In this document: piece by piece, positions 1 through 15,300 of the stretch
How the letters are laid out: every line of letters starts with the position of its first letter
Position numbering within the stretch: position 1 is the first letter of the stretch
Assembly (NCBI GenBank): GCA_963920665.1
Contig: OY987267.1
Location: 15,686,001-15,750,000, forward strand
Direction of reading: 5' to 3'
DNA length: 64,000 bases
Source of the DNA: Straminergon stramineum
Taxonomy: Eukaryota > Streptophyta > Bryopsida > Hypnales > Calliergonaceae
Notes under the pieces: generated by a model
Told to the model about the DNA's origin: nothing
The model's input: the letters and a program-made list of their open reading frames with translations, nothing else
Databases searched by the model: none
Made by a program: the position numbers and the translations under genes

Positions 1-359
1 GGCATGCTAAAATATTTGGGACAACAGGGCTTTAATCTAACGGTTGGATTGAACACCTTGTAACTGAATTATCTTTAGCATCCAAAGTACAATTTCCATA
101 CCTGCAATGGAAAATTTTAAGTTATCAATATTGCTTTTAATGTTGGTTCAAAATGAAACCTCAATTGCTTGATAATCATCTCAAACTTGTAGCTTCGACC
201 TGTGCAGTCAAAAGTGCCCCGCATACATCAGGGTTTGGCTAGAATCCTAGAGACCTTAATTCACCGTGAACATCAAGCATTCAACCCGTGATAATCACGT
301 GTTTCTCAGAATTACCTTTCTTCTTGTGCCTGACTGAACTTTGCTGATATTTGGTTCAG
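1..359 (+). other. Intron of the RNF213-like gene
   Basis: This stretch has no convincing coding sequence. It ends in a 3' splice site (TTGGTTCAG, positions 351-359) directly before an open frame that runs for over 1 kb. I read it as the 3' part of an intron, with the upstream exons of the RNF213-like gene outside the window. Confidence 0.6.
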
Positions 360-3300
360 GGTATCGAAGGGCTGTTTGACCCGGAACCAGAATCAGTTGG
401 GTTGCATCTGGAACCGACTCTGGAAGCCTTGGGCTTAAAATTCAATTTCTGGTTTTCTGACATTCTTCCCAACAGAGACGGACGAATTTGTACTGAAATT
501 GCATACCACCTCACTGTCCGCGTCACTCGCGTTTCTGCTCGTAATCCCTTTGCAGCTGTGGCAGGAGCTGTGGCTAATTTTGCTCGGGGTGGGGATAATC
601 CTGAATCTGAAAGGGTAGTAATTCAAACCGTCAAGGGACTTCAAAATTCCCTGTTGTTGCGGTTCGATGTGGTAGATGAGAGAGGCTCATTACTGAAGAG
701 CCCTTCACTGGGCGTAGCGCAATGGCTGGCTGTTTTGACCCAAATAATCTTTGTGGCCAATCCCTCTAACATTGCCGAGTGTGTCGGAGAATACTGGAGG
801 ATTCGCCATGGACATAAGCAGGAAGACTCTCGAGCATTTCAAAATTTCTCTAGAGATGCATACTCCATGGCCGGAGGTGGTGCCGGTTCCAGTTCCAGTT
901 TCGATTACGGTGGGAATGACGGTGGGTATTACTATGGGAATTACGGTAGGAGTTCCGGTGGGAATTACTATGGGAATTACGGTGGGAGTTCCGGTGGGAG
1001 TTATGGTGGGAATTATGGTGGGAATTACAGCCTTAAACCCTTCCTGGGAACTGTAGCTAGCTGGGCTGCCAGAGTTGCAGACAAATATGGAGGTTCAAAT
1101 ATAGATGCTGCAGCCCACAACAAGACAATTGGGATGAAAATGCTTCTTCTCTGCCTGGGGTTGTTTGAGGTTCTGAAGGAGATGGCTCGCCGTGAGGGTG
1201 CTCAGGCAGAGGGGAAGCTCTATGAGATATATGCAATAGTCCTCTCCTGTCTGAGGAAGGTCTCTGTCTCAGAGTGTGGTTATGACCCTCCACCATTTGC
1301 AGTAGCCACCTTTCGAGACGGTGTTTCGGAGCTGGTGATGTGCATTTCTCGGTTCTCCTACGACTGGATTTCTCGACTCGAAACGCTGGGGAGGTATGAT
1401 TTCCATTTGGATTATTCTTGAATGGCAACTCCAATTTGGCACCATTCATTTAGTCAGAATAGCTTTACTGCCAACGTGAGAATGCTTGACCCCTTAAAGT
1501 GAGGTTTGATTGATCATATTGATGTGCTAATAGGATCCAAATAGCACCAAATTTTATATCACCGGAGTCAAAGAAGAACATTGCGTGTGCAGGTATGACC
1601 GCAGTTGGATTTTTCTTGAGAAGGTGAGCGAGTTCCAGCTTGACATGAGAGAGGTCTCCATGCTAAAGAACTCTCAGCTAGCCTACATGGACGCTGTGAA
1701 AAACTTGCTCAAGACGGACGACTTATTCGTCAAAGAAAAGGCGCTGAGAAAACGCACGTATCGGATCGCTTTGTTTGCTTCCCCGACTTTTCCCTCATTT
1801 CTGCTGGCTGCAGAGGAGCTCCAAGCGTGGATGAGAGGCGCAACAGATTGGGTTCAGACGGAAAACACAGAAGAAGAGATTCGTGCTGAACTTGAGGATG
1901 GTCTTCATCAGTGGTTTACCAAAGTCATGCCTGAGATGATGAACTCTAGCAACAATAATCGGCCAAAGGCGACTTATTTGCAGCAGCATCTTGAGCTCAT
2001 CGTTGAACATGTGAAATTAGAACCAGCGTATGCGATCTCCGTACTACCACCCTTCCTGGCTTCCTCCTTTCGGAGACACATTGTGGAGATGCTTCTTCAA
2101 ACCATGTCCGAGAAATCCGATTCGAGTGCTGATCTGGTTGAGACTACAAATTCCATTGTCTTGGAATATCCTTTCACATTTACTCTGCCTCTGTTGCCTG
2201 CTGAGGTCCAACTGCTCCTCAAATTCTCGTCGTCTGATAACAATGCTTATGTCTACCTGAGCAAACTCATTATTATGAAATTGGGGAGCTCAGATGGAGA
2301 CCCCAAACCAGAAGACAGGGAGTACCTGATCAAGGATGTTTTACGGCCATGGCTGTTGGCATCCTTCAGTCGACGACAATCCTCTTCTCCGTTGTCATAT
2401 TTCATGTGTGTGAAAGAGTTTTTCGATCGAGGAGTGGGCGCATTCAGTGTCTTTGGGAGTTGCTTGACTCAAGCAGCAGTTGCTTCGAGTCTGCAAAAAT
2501 CCCGAGGCCTTCAGCAATTTCTTGTAGGGTCAGTGGGGGTCAGCCAGCTTGGCGAGTCACTTCAAGTGCAGTACCTAAACACAACTGTCGATATGATGCA
2601 TCGGCAACTCGACAGCGCCACCAACGTCGCAGAGCTTGACACGATTAGTGAGGAGATTCTGAGGGGGTTGTGCGCTCAACATGGACACGAAGTCTTTAGT
2701 TTTATAGAGAAGTAAGTTTTTTGCACCTTGTGGATTCAATTGTTCGCTGGATAGCCCAGTTCATTTTACTATTGTGCCTTGGCATCTGTTCATTTCAGTC
2801 CTTTACCGCCTCCTCGGTACTCCAGAGGGTGAGATGGTGAAATCAACCTGACTCTTAATTGGTTGAAATAACATCCCAGTGCTTTTTTCTTAATGTTTTT
2901 TCAAAAGTGGCTTTGCGCTATCTAGACTAATAATGGAGAGGGTGTTCTCTTTGGTGAATCTTAACCCTGGCCAGTGCATACTCTATTTTAGATTCAGGTC
3001 TTAAGTCGCTCTGTTTTGTCCATACATTATTAATATTGGCTGCTGTTTGTTTTCTAAAAAGTTCTCACGTACCAACACTTGGCTACAGAACTCAGGAAGG
3101 GCTCTGCGTAGCACTCTTGAACAAGATGGCTGAACATACAGGATTTGCTGAAAGTCTTTCCACGGAGAGAGCTTTCCAGACCATATCAATCTCCAACTTT
3201 GCAAGTTGCTTACTCCAAATACAGGCTGCCCCGAGTTCACCTGTCAAAGAGCATTGGATCTATAAGAAAGTCAGGGAGGCATGTCGTTCCTTTGCTTCTT

Positions 3301-6300
3301 CAGTCATGGAGGGAGAAGTCACCATGGGCACCGTTGCGAGTGTGTCACGCACTTGTCATAAGTGGAAATCAATCTTTCGCAGTATTTTTCCAGCGGAAAA
3401 ATATGAATCACTATCTTCTGCACTAGATGAGGCTTTCCAAGACCTCGAGCTTTACGAGAAGAGACTGCAAGCATGCGACAGACTCGCCAATTTGTGTAGA
3501 TTTTTGAGTGTAAAGGGTTATCCTATTCAGGGAATTCAGGAATGGGTTTCAGACCTAACGACCAGGAGAGAGACATTGATGTCTACAATCCTGCGAAGAA
3601 CTGCGCACTGGCCTCAGGAGGTTCATCCTTCCCTGTTTGATAATTTGGAATCTCTGCTTCTCTTACACGAATCTGAGATTTTCAGATGCATTTTGTTGGA
3701 TTCATGCCTGAGGCTGTTTGAACAGCTAAAAGATGAACAACTCCCATCACTCATAGACATTGACGAAGGCTCATCCTCCAGTGCCGCCCCTGACGCGTCC
3801 GATGCCACCCCTAACGCGACCTTTGCAATGGTAGCTAGAGACCTTGTACCGAGCTCTATTCAAAGATACCGCGTAGAGATGGAGCCATACTGCGGAACGA
3901 AAAATTTGGAAAAGACGAACATGGAAAAACTGTACTCAGTGTGGGTGACAGTGGATGAGCTTCAGATCGATAGAGAATTTGAGCTCGCAAGAAGTGAGTT
4001 GAAGGTAGAAGATTCAAAAAGCGGCTGGGGGAACAAATGGAAAAAAGAAGTAGACATAACCGAGTCGATTAAAGCATGGAAGGCCATTAAATCGAAGGAA
4101 GAACTGGTCGCAGCGTTGCGTAAAGTAGCAAATCTGTTTCAGTTCGATGAATCCCGTGAGGGTTACGTCGAGAAGATGAATCATCTTATGAACCAATGTG
4201 ACGAGCATTGCACTTTGAAGGATTTCACTGAGCTACATCAAAAGCAAGGAATGAGTCTCCTCGCCAGGTTCTCACGAAATGAAGAGTTTGCTTTCATTCA
4301 ACTTGCCAAGTCAGAGCCGCTGATCAATTTCCTGAGGGCCAAGGTGGATGAGGATTTCAGAAATTTGATCGATGCCGTTGAGGAAGGGTCGGACAATGAT
4401 TTCGTTCAGGAGTCCATTCTTTCCGATTTGATCGACCTCCATCGTAAGGAATCTCGCAAAGACTGCTTTTTATCAGGGTCAATCTGTTTGTGTTCTGTCT
4501 GCAATACATGTGAAAGTGTAGAGTTGGAAGGTATCATTATTATTAGTTTTCACAACCTTCTAGTTTCAGAATTCGCCTGGTTAACGAACAGATCTCTTTT
4601 GAGTTAGGTGTGCAGGGTATTACCTGTTTTACAACGGCGAGGCTGACTCATGAAACTTGATTGGTGATGATGTTTCAGGAATGTTTCGCCCTGTCTTGAA
4701 GAACCATACTCCTGCTTTTGAGCAATTGAGGAACGTGATGTTCAATGAGTTGAAAACGTCCGGTGGAAGTGAATTGGCATCTACGAGCACACTGGCTGCC
4801 AAGCTTTCCAAGTGTAATGATAATGTGGCTCAAATAACTCAGTTCCTTTCCAGTGTTGCCAACCGAGGCATGAGAATGAAAGACCACATGAAGAGAATTT
4901 TGAGGGGTGGACAGTATCACTTCACGCTCAAGGATACTGTATATGATGTGAAACTCACTTGTGACTCTGAGACAGGATTTCGGTATGTCTCACCAATCTA
5001 CGACAGCGGTGTCCGTGTCAGAGACGAATCTTGTACCTATAATCTTGCCGAGCTGCAAGATTTGCGAAGTCGGGCTCGATTGGTTTTGAGTACGCACAAA
5101 GCTCAAGCCAAGCGTTATACATTAGATGTAGCAGGTATGAGACAACCTGCTTTTATAAATTCGTGACTAAACCGCTTTCATTTGTGGCCAATCCTCTATT
5201 AGCACAAAATCAGGAAGTGAATGACCCATAGAACTTGCATTCTCAACGTCATTCAAAAGTATTAATTACAAGGTTATTTCCTTGTATGCTTGTAACTGCC
5301 AGTTTTCGTCTGTCAAAATTAGCAAATAAGAATGCACGCCCCGAAGGTGCTCTAGAAAATCTAGCCTCGTTCATTTGCAAATGGCAGGTTATACTTTAGA
5401 ATTGGCAATTCAATTGACAGGATTTTGAGGGACTAGGTTTACCGGGAGGGGGAGTTTCTATTTGTTACAACAACGTAAGGTGGATACTTATCTAGTGAAC
5501 ATCATGTGAATGCCTTCAAAGACCCTTGAAATCTTCCTATCGCAAATTGACCTATTCCCCTTATTTAACTATCTGTGTAAGCTATTCATTGATGGTTAGC
5601 AACTATTTCAGTCTACCCATATCTATGTAACTACCCGGTCAAAAACCAAGTCTAGTAAATTCTGTCGGTAATCTTATTTCAAGAGAATGCATGCATTAAG
5701 TTCTCTTATTAAATTAAGCCACTGGCATTTTGAATTGCAGACTCCTCTGATGCTGAGACGGAGGAGGATACAGGACTCTTCATAGCACAAGTAGACATCG
5801 TGGAGCGCCTCGTCACTTCAATCTCAGAGCTTTGTGCATCAGGCCATTTCCATTGGGCCCAATTTAACTACCCGGAGCTGTCCGGGCTGCAAGAGTTGCA
5901 AAACCTTGCTCTTTTCGTGGAGAAGGAGCTTCGAGAGTGGTATGCAGCTGTGAAGCAGGCCCGCAGCACTCATTCCTGTCTGAACTATTTCCGTTCCATG
6001 GAATTGCGACTGCTTCTTGAGGTCCTCTCTGATAGTGGTACTCGACACAGTGAGATGTCGTCGACCAGAGCTGAGGACTTGTGTATTGAGCTTCTGCAAT
6101 GGGCTGGCATGATGGACCCACGAAGGGCGCTGGAAGAAGCCCAAAAGAATTACTCACGAGATTCAATGGATCAACGAAACGTGCCCACACCCTTGAGTGA
6201 AGACCTGGAGTTGATTGCCAAGTCCCTGGAGCCTCTCTTCCGACATCCAGCCTTATCAAGGAAGTCCAAGTCCATCGAGGGAAGTCAAAGGCACAACGAA

Positions 6301-9300
6301 GCCCTGCTTCTGGCTCTTGTGGAGGAATCCCACATGGAACAGCAAGCCGTTGTGAGTTTATTCCACGAAAGGCGTCTCAGCTTGAGAGATGTCCCCAGGA
6401 ATGTCTTGCTGTGCAGCTCATTCACAACCTGGGAGGAAATCCATCTCCTCTTACTTCGTTTCTTTCAAAGGACCGCTCAAGACGTGGGACTCTTTTGCAT
6501 TGCATACTTTGAAAAGCTAAGCTTTGAGTGTCAGTCTCAGTTTCTGAAGGTGCTCCAAGAAATGGTACATGAATGGGAGGAAGAACACCATCGTCGAATC
6601 TCGGAGGATTGTGAAGTCCAGCTCGCAGTTGTGTGTTGTTCCAAGAGCCAGGCCCTGCTTGCAGTTTCACACCACTTGAACGTACGGGTTTGTCACATGG
6701 GAGCCTTAAACTCAATTGAGGTTCGCCGGCAGCTTCCAACAGAGTGCGCCAACATGCGTGTCATTACCTCCGAGCTTCCTGGCCTGGGCAAGACGAGAAG
6801 AATTAACAGCATTCATACACCGGTATGTGCTTTCGTCCAAAATCCATTTAAAATCGATTCCTGGTGTATGAAAATTTTAAATTGCAGTATGGGAGAGCAT
6901 ACTTATGTTAAAAGCATTTTCTTGACAGAGTATTATCAATTAGTGAAATATAATGAAGCAATTTATTCTTTGGTGTCAGAGGTTTCGTATGTTTGGTTAA
7001 TAAATGATTAGTCTGAGTCCTTCTGTGAAGAGGTCATCCGATGTACAGAAAAGGAATGTTCGATAATTCTGACCATATTACTATGAAGACTATATCCTCA
7101 TGACTTCAGGAAAGATTAATTCAGCAGCTTATTTTTGGTGATGTGCAGGACGACGTTCGGACACTTTGTGTGAGTGGGAACACATCCCGGAACTCACTGG
7201 TTTCCCAACTGAAGGAATTGGATCTCCAGCCAGAGAGCATTTTACACCTGGATATCTCAAGTGTGGTGAATCCGGAGACTTTCAACGTGTTGCTTTTTGA
7301 GCTCCTTGTCCTTGGGTGTTTGAAATCAGATGTTGCAGGAGTGTTCCACTTGAACACTGAGACTGATATCCAAATTGAACTTGGAAACACGCTCGGCAAT
7401 GAGCTTGCTCTCAGTCTCCCTGTTTGTGATTGGTTCCAAAGAGAGCATCTGACATGGGATCTGAATTCCCTTGAAGTAAGCGACGATCCAAGTAGCGACA
7501 TGCAAGTGGTGTGTATATATTTACAAGCTCTGGAGTCGGAGGAGCTGGATAGTGAAGACTTGATTTTCACGGGAGCTGCCAGTAACGTGACAGCACTTCC
7601 TTCGATCCGATGCCGTGATCTGCTCAAAAGAAACTTCATTGATCATTTGCAAGAAGAGAATGCCATGTCCTTCACTGTCCTGGAAACGTTCGTGAAGTTT
7701 TTGGCTTGCCAGCTGCGGAGCCTTACTGACAGTGTCTACTTCCAGGTTAAACAGTTGGAGTTCATGATGGCAATGGACAACATTCGATCTTGTCTTGTCA
7801 CCTCTCTTGTGGAAGTTTCCAGGGATCTCTCTCTGCGATCTGTGAAGCCTTGGCTTCATGAGCAGCAGCAATCTCGGGGGAAGAAGATTACGGATTTGAC
7901 TATGGAAACAAGGTTTCAGGGGATGCTGCGGTGGTCGGACAGTAACCACTTAATGATTTTTTTCCAAAGTGAGGGGTCTGTCTTATTTCTCTATAGAAAC
8001 ATGAACCTACTGCCAGTATCCATAACGCAGCTTGTCAACAGCCAAAGGTTTAGTGACGAGGAACAAGAGATGCCAGACTATGCAACTATGTCTTCGCGTG
8101 AACTCTGGTCAAATCTATGGCCTATCTTGCAGAGAAGTGAACCGTCGTTTCAGCCAACGTATATCCTCACAGCCGACAATTTCCTCAAAATGGCTCTGAT
8201 ATCTCTTCGCGTGGCGGCCCAAGTTCCCGTTCTCATCATGGGCGAAACTGGTTGTGGAAAAACAAGCCTTCTTAGGGTTCTGGCCAAGTACTGTGGTGTT
8301 GAATTCTCCAGCATAACGCTTCATGCAGGAACCACAGATGAGGACATTCGCTTCTTCATCAACAAATCAAATGAAGCAGCGATTCTAGAAAATGAATCAG
8401 GAGAATCCAAGAAGGTAATCTAATCCTGTGAACCTTGGGTATGATTATGTCCTTCCATTTTACATTCTAGCCTAGAGGGCCGAATCGGGTCTCTAGTTTT
8501 CTTAAGCAGTTTTGAGTGGGTCATTTGAAGACTTTCTTTTATCCAATTTTATTTATGCAATGTTCGACCATCACATGCAATGTTCTACACTGCTTCTCCT
8601 GATATAAGACAGGACTCCATCCGAATTCTCTTCTTTTCATGATATGATCCATTGAATTGATCGTTTTCCTTGTCCGAAATGTGTTATCATCTACCGATAT
8701 TCAAGAGGCTTTCGTCCAAGTGTGAAATGAGTAAAGAATCAAAATGAACAGTTTCTTGAGGGGAGCCACAATCAAATAGCATTAGCATTTGAATTGTCTC
8801 GAACTCACCATCCCAGGAGGTCTTAGCACAACATAATTTCTTTAGGTTAATCAGTTTTAAAACCATTGGATTTGAATGTATCAGGTGTGGGCGTTTCTGG
8901 ACGAGATCAATGCATGTGACCACCTCGGCTTCCTGAATGGAGTCATATGCCACCATTTACTTGACGGGAAAGCTCTGGACGCGAATTTGGTGGTGCTGGC
9001 TGCTTGTAATCCGTATCGCAAACACGACAAGGAAAATTCTCAAGCAGGATTTTCTCCTCGTGACCTTATTATGAATCCAGGGGACGTTCAACGCTACAAT
9101 CTCGCCTACAGGGTGCATCCTCTGCCCGAGGCAATGTTGGATTATGTATGGGACTTTGGCCTACTTTCAAGGCTCGATGAACAAGCATACATTGGAGCCA
9201 TGGCGCAAGAGAAAGTGAAACCGCCTCAAGTGCAGCTCTTCGCAGACCTTTTGGTCATTTCCCAAGCTTTTATTCGCGAATGTCATGGCGAAGCCAGTGT

Positions 9301-12300
9301 CAGTTTACGGGACGCTAGCCGTTGCATTTCCCTCTATGAGTATTTTCTCAAAGATGTTCCGAAAAGACCTCTGAGGACATGGCGTCCGTTTCGGAAAGAT
9401 GACGACCGGGCGATGCTCTTAGCGTTTGCTCATTGCTATCATTCACTTCTAGCTACAGAGCAGCAGCGACAAGACTATCGAAACATGTTTGCGAACGTCC
9501 GTAACTCCAGGTACAATGAAACTGCATTCTGTATAGCATTGTGAACTCATGCTGCAGCAAATATTCCGCAATTATCAATAGTAAGAGTGTTGACAAGTAG
9601 CTGATCTGAGGCAATGGGATATTGCAAATTCTGGCCATCTCTTGAGGAGCTATGGTTTTTGCAATGGTTACTTGCATAAATTCACAATGATTCTCCAATG
9701 GTAATTTGAAATTGTTTTGCTACACTTTCAAGCTAATAGGTCGTATAATTAATGACATTGACTAGGGGGTTCACTGGAGATACTTTTGCGGAGCTTTTAA
9801 GAGCAGAACAACTGGACATTCTCAACCGCATGGATGTACCCCGTGGCATCGCCAAGAACAAGGCTCTCCTGGAGAATGTGTTTGTAACACTAGTCTGCAT
9901 GGTTAACCTCATTCCAGTCTTCGTAATTGGGAAGCCTGGATCCGGAAAGACACTTGCACTTCAATTGATATACGGGTACGTTTCGTCCCAGTTATGAATG
10001 ATTTATGCCCTGGAGAAATGTATAGGTTCGGACTATATCTTTATTTTTTAGATAAGATGACATTGTGCGATAACAGCTTTGATTTCTAGTCTGTACAATT
10101 TACGGTCCTTTTATCTCTACCTTTGCTAAACCTTGGAGGTTGTTGATATGTGGCAGAAATTTGAGAGGATCGGAGTCTAGGGATCCCTATTTTCAAAATT
10201 TACCTCAGATGTATAAATTTTCTTACCAAGGCTCGGAGAGCTCCACATCTGAGGGTATTCTTAAGGTAACTACATTTACCGTTTTTCATCCTATAGCATT
10301 CTGGTGGTACTAGCGAGTGGTTGAATTTGTTCTCTTCTGTTTTAACTGTCAGTGCCATGAATCCATCAAATCCACTACTTATCTATTTAAGTGAAACGTA
10401 TTCAAAAGTGTGATAAATTTAGCTCCTGAATTACGTGTTTCCCATGTTTAACCCCTAAAAGACCAACCTTTCTTGGTTCGAAATGATCAATTCGATTGAT
10501 CATATTGTGAAATTTGTAATTCAGATGAGGCCTAATCTATATCACCGAAATCAGCGATGAGCGTTGCATATGTCGGTCAAAATTTAAATAATAATTGAAT
10601 AAAAGAAATCCCCAGTATAACCTACAAAAATCTGCTTAATACACACACGAGCTTCTTATGTCCTTTAAGAGTTAAAGTCTGGTACTAATGGCTAATTGCG
10701 CGCAGGTGTTTGAGAAAGCTCAGCGGTGTAGAAATGACAACGAAGAGCGAGATGTCTTGGTAGTGGTCGTGCTCGATGAAGTCGGTCTCGCTGAAGTATC
10801 AAGGCACAATCCTTTGAAGGTACCGTAGTAGGAAGAAAAACCTTCAACATCTTTAGCCAGGGTAGTTACTTTTACACTTGTAGGAGAACTGATTCTAAAC
10901 TGGAAAACTAATTAGTAGTCCTTTTTTTTGAATCATAAATTTCTATTAATATACTAAATCAGTTTGTTGTGAAATTCTGCAGGTTCTCCATGCTCTTCTG
11001 GAACCTGAGGAGCCTCAACAGATAGCAGTGGTGGGTATTAGCAATTGGTCTCTGGATGCCGCCAAAATGAACCGAGCGATTCATCTTTCACAACCTGATC
11101 CTTCGGAGCAAGATTTATATGACACCAGCATTGCTATCCTAGAAAGCTTTGATACAGTTACACGCTCAAAAACGGGTCATCAGAGGCTCCATCGGGCTCT
11201 TGAGAAAGAGTTAAGAGGGTTGGCGAGAGCATACCACATTTATCATTTCCGTCAAACGAAACCAAACTTCCATGGTCTTCGTGACTTCTATGCACTGATT
11301 AAGTCGCTCCAGGGGAGCTCCCCACTGGATGGGCTCGGAACAGCAGTCTGGAGAAATTTTGGAGGCTCACCGGAGGATGTACAGACATTCTCGAAAATTT
11401 TGAAGCAGAATCTGGCACATGAGGAGCTTCTGATACATCCACCTCCTGTCATGGACCTTGTTCGAGAGAATCTACAAGACAAGCATGCTAGGCATCTGAT
11501 GCTTATCACCACTGTAAGTCGTTCACAAATTAACTCCTAGAGGACCAGGATTTCAGAGTTTTGAATGACCAATATGATTGATGAAGTTGCACAAAAATGG
11601 AATTCTGAACCTTGAAAAATTTGGTGTCACTTGTGTCGGAGGATAACATCACATGTATTAGTCAAATGATAGATGAATTTGAACAACTGAAAGTTCCCGT
11701 GTGGCCTACACAAAACTGCACGAGGCCCAGTTTGGACCTGTTGGTACTTCAATTTTGGGGTTAGCTTATAACGCTCCGATCACCTTGATCTATTTGTGAT
11801 GTCACGATTGTTGCATGAGAGCGAAATTTACATTGCATAAATAAAAATCAATTTATTGCTGTGTGTGGATCAGGGGGACTCGGCGATTAGGATTGTTTTG
11901 GAAAAATTTCAGGAGAATGTGATAATCATTCATGGAAGCAAATTCAAAGATGACTGTAGTGACGACTATTCATATTTGTTGCTGAGCATTATAATTTTAC
12001 ACATGGAAGCTGGCAGGTACGTAGACATCTATTTCTCTTTCTTTTCTCCTTCAGTTGATCCAGACGATTGGAAGTCCCGATGATGGAGAGTATCTGTAAC
12101 GATTCAGTGGAACATGAGCACTGTCCCATTAAAATTCTTGTACCAATTACGAATACATCGAATCTTTAATTATTACAATACGTCAATAATAAATTCTTAA
12201 TGAATAATTATGCTCCTAAACCAATAATTATGATTGGTCTCTTTGCAGATGTATCCTTCTCAGGGGCTTGGAGCGACTTTGGTCTTCGCTTTATGATATG

Positions 12301-15300
12301 CTCAATCAACACTACACCACAGTGGCCGACAGGCGGAACTGTCGTATCGCCATCGGAGCCTACAGTAATCCCATGTGCTTCGTCCACGACAACTTTCGCT
12401 GCATTGTAGTAGTGGACTGCAACCAGGTCTCCCACTTGGACCCGCCGTTTCTGAACCGATTTGAGAAGCAAGTGCTCACTTACGAAACCATTCTTTCTGG
12501 AAATCAGAAGGCAGCTGTAAAAATTCTCAGATCATGGTGTGAACAACTGGCAAGTTCGGAGAATTCCAATAATGAAAGAACCTTCAAAGTACATGATTTG
12601 TTTAATGGTTTCCATGAAGACACAATTCCATCGCTTGTGTTGCACCATCTGGCTGCTCAATCTGAGGATAGTAGCCAATCAACGGAATCGTCTGAATTCG
12701 CTCTTCTGCTTGACAGGTATGTGTATATATATCACCTTGATTATTCACTTTTCGTGGGCCGATACATCTTCTCTTCCAGCTTGAATAAAATTACTCAAAA
12801 AAATTGTCATACATATGACATAGAACTTACTCCAAATGTTTCCAAAAGGGTATGATCCATGAGGCCCACTCACAAGTTTTTGAAATCAACCTCAGTCACG
12901 CATATTCTTCAATTCTTCTCGATGATAGTTGCAATCATCAGATATTATAATTCCAAATGAAAATCACTTGCGGTAGATTTACAATAGTGAACAGTACTTC
13001 TAATATTAATTATTGGAAAATCATTTCGGTCTTAGCTTGTCATAAATGCTAACTAGAAGTAGGATATTCATTTTCTCTTCTCCATTCCGAAATTGGTGTG
13101 TTACTTGCAATAGGTGCAAAGAAGACTTGTTGCGAACGGCACATGTGGATGCAATGGTACGTGCTTCATTGTCTTCACGGTGCCAAAAAAACGTTCGCGA
13201 CTTGGAAAAATGGACGAAACTTTTCTTTGGTGATTGGCAAGATCAACAAGGTCTTAAGGAGTTCATTGGAACAGCAGTAAGTTAGAGCTCTCATTTTACA
13301 ATGTTTCTTGCATGAGTCAAGGCTTTGTTTTTCAGCATCTTGAATTTCAATACTCCAGTAGATTGATGTTTCAATTTCAATCACTATGTTTGTCATCTAT
13401 CCCCGGTTTCTTGTGACTATTTCGAAAATTCGCGCAACTGTTCGAAGTCAAAGTATCAACTCGATTAGATCATTTTATAATACTGCAGATACAGGATGAT
13501 AGCTTGGGGGGACTTTCAAGTCGTCACGTCGGCAAGAGAGTGGTGATAAGCACTCGTACCATTATCCATATGCCGATCAGGAAGTTCCTCGGTGAAATAG
13601 ACGTAAGAATTCCTTTTCAAGATTGATCTCAAGAGTCATCTATGATCTCCTAGTTCTTTTGCGCTTGTGACCGAGTTTAAAGTGCTAAACTCTACAGATT
13701 ACTTAAGAATTTGTTGAGAAATCCCAACCCGAGAGATATTCAATTCTAGCTAACCTAGTAGCATTGAACTTGGCAAGAATTTTGTTAGGAATTGAGTTAC
13801 GAGGAGGTGGGGTGAGATCTGCTGGGGGGTTGTGGGTGTTCTACTTGTGATAATTACTCTCTAATTGAGCTGTTACCAGAAGTTAATTTACCTCAAAACT
13901 TTCTTTACCAGTCAGAAGCCTCCGCAGGCGTGATTAATTGTACTTCCGGTTCATTGGTTCTGATCAGGCACAAATCGAGAAGCTTGGAGACTTCACATCA
14001 GAGAGGCAAATTCAAGGGCAGATTGAGCTGTTTGTAACTGGGAAATCTAACTTGCTCATCATACAAGCTGACGCTATTATGGACAAGGAACATATCCAGC
14101 ATGCAAGATTTCTGGTAGACAAGAATTTTGCAGATTATCATGCTCAGGTGTCCTCCGAATCTTCTCAGGTGAAGAGTATTATCTTGATCATTCATAATCA
14201 CCGTGACATGGAAAATCCGACTGGATTCACTTTTCTTAATGGATGGCAGCAGATCACACTCGATCAGCTTCAGAAAGAAGAAACCGACCTCAGGTACTAT
14301 CTCTTCTTGGACCCATCATGCTGTTGCCAGTTTGTGACTTCTGTCTGGTTTATTTCCCTAAACCCTTGTGTCTGGCTATCTGCACCAGTTTATAATCATA
14401 TCGATGGCACTTCTCATCTTTGGATCTTGAAGTTCTGAGACTCTTGAGCAAAATTTGGCCATATTTGTGCAGCGTGTTTTTGGAGCACAGCGTTGCCGAC
14501 TTGGTGAACGCAGAGGCTATTCCTCTAAAAGATATCATGGTAAAGGTGCTTAGATGGAGCTTTTTATGCATAAAGTATCCGAAGTCACTGAACTCTGCAA
14601 CCCACTGCCAGAATATGGTCCAGAAAATCTGTGAAGACAAAGAACTCTGGGGCTGTTTCAAGAGCCGAGTGCTTGTGTGGCTCAAGGAAAATGCGGATCC
14701 ATTATGGCAAGCATCAGTAGCTTCGGATCGAAGACTGTTGTCCCTGTCCTCCAGCCTCCAAGATGCTTTCCTGCTCTACATAGAAGAGAAGCTCAGGCAG
14801 CCAATCGCAAGACTTGTGTATTTGCTGGAGATGCACTCAGACCTTGGCAGTTATTTCAAAATGGACGCAGTGAAAAGGGAAGTTTGGCGAGCCGCCGTTT
14901 TAAATGCAGAGGTGGTGAACATAGGAAACGTTCAGGCCCCAAGGCACCCAGAAGGCTATCAAGTCGAGAGCCCACTAAACCTCTCTCTACCGTTCGTTGC
15001 TGTTTATTCACAACATATTGATAAGGGATTTCAAGAGTTGCACTTGACTCATATATCGAAGAACTCGAGGAACGAAAGTGTACCTTCATCTTCTGATGAG
15101 GAAGTTCCTTTCGATTTAATTAAGGACGCTATGGAAGCAACAATGCGAGATCAACTTCCGGAATTGGCCGCTTGCATTGATACCCACTCTGAACTCTACG
15201 TGGGAGACTTTGCCAAGCTGTATGCTCAATACAGTAGTGACTGTAGGAGTGAGGTGGAGTCACAAGCTTTTGAGTGGGTGTTGAGAGCTAACCTTGACGT

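Noticed and set aside
751..1056. Second-frame ORF rich in VPVG/ITVG
   Set aside because: It is the out-of-frame reading of the Gly/Tyr minisatellite; the other frame is part of a long spliced gene.
14350..14472. Extension of the large exon upstream to 14420
   Set aside because: The phase left by the previous exon (AG|) and the pyrimidine-rich TTTGTGCAG acceptor at 14472 fit a start at 14473; the upstream part is intron read-through.
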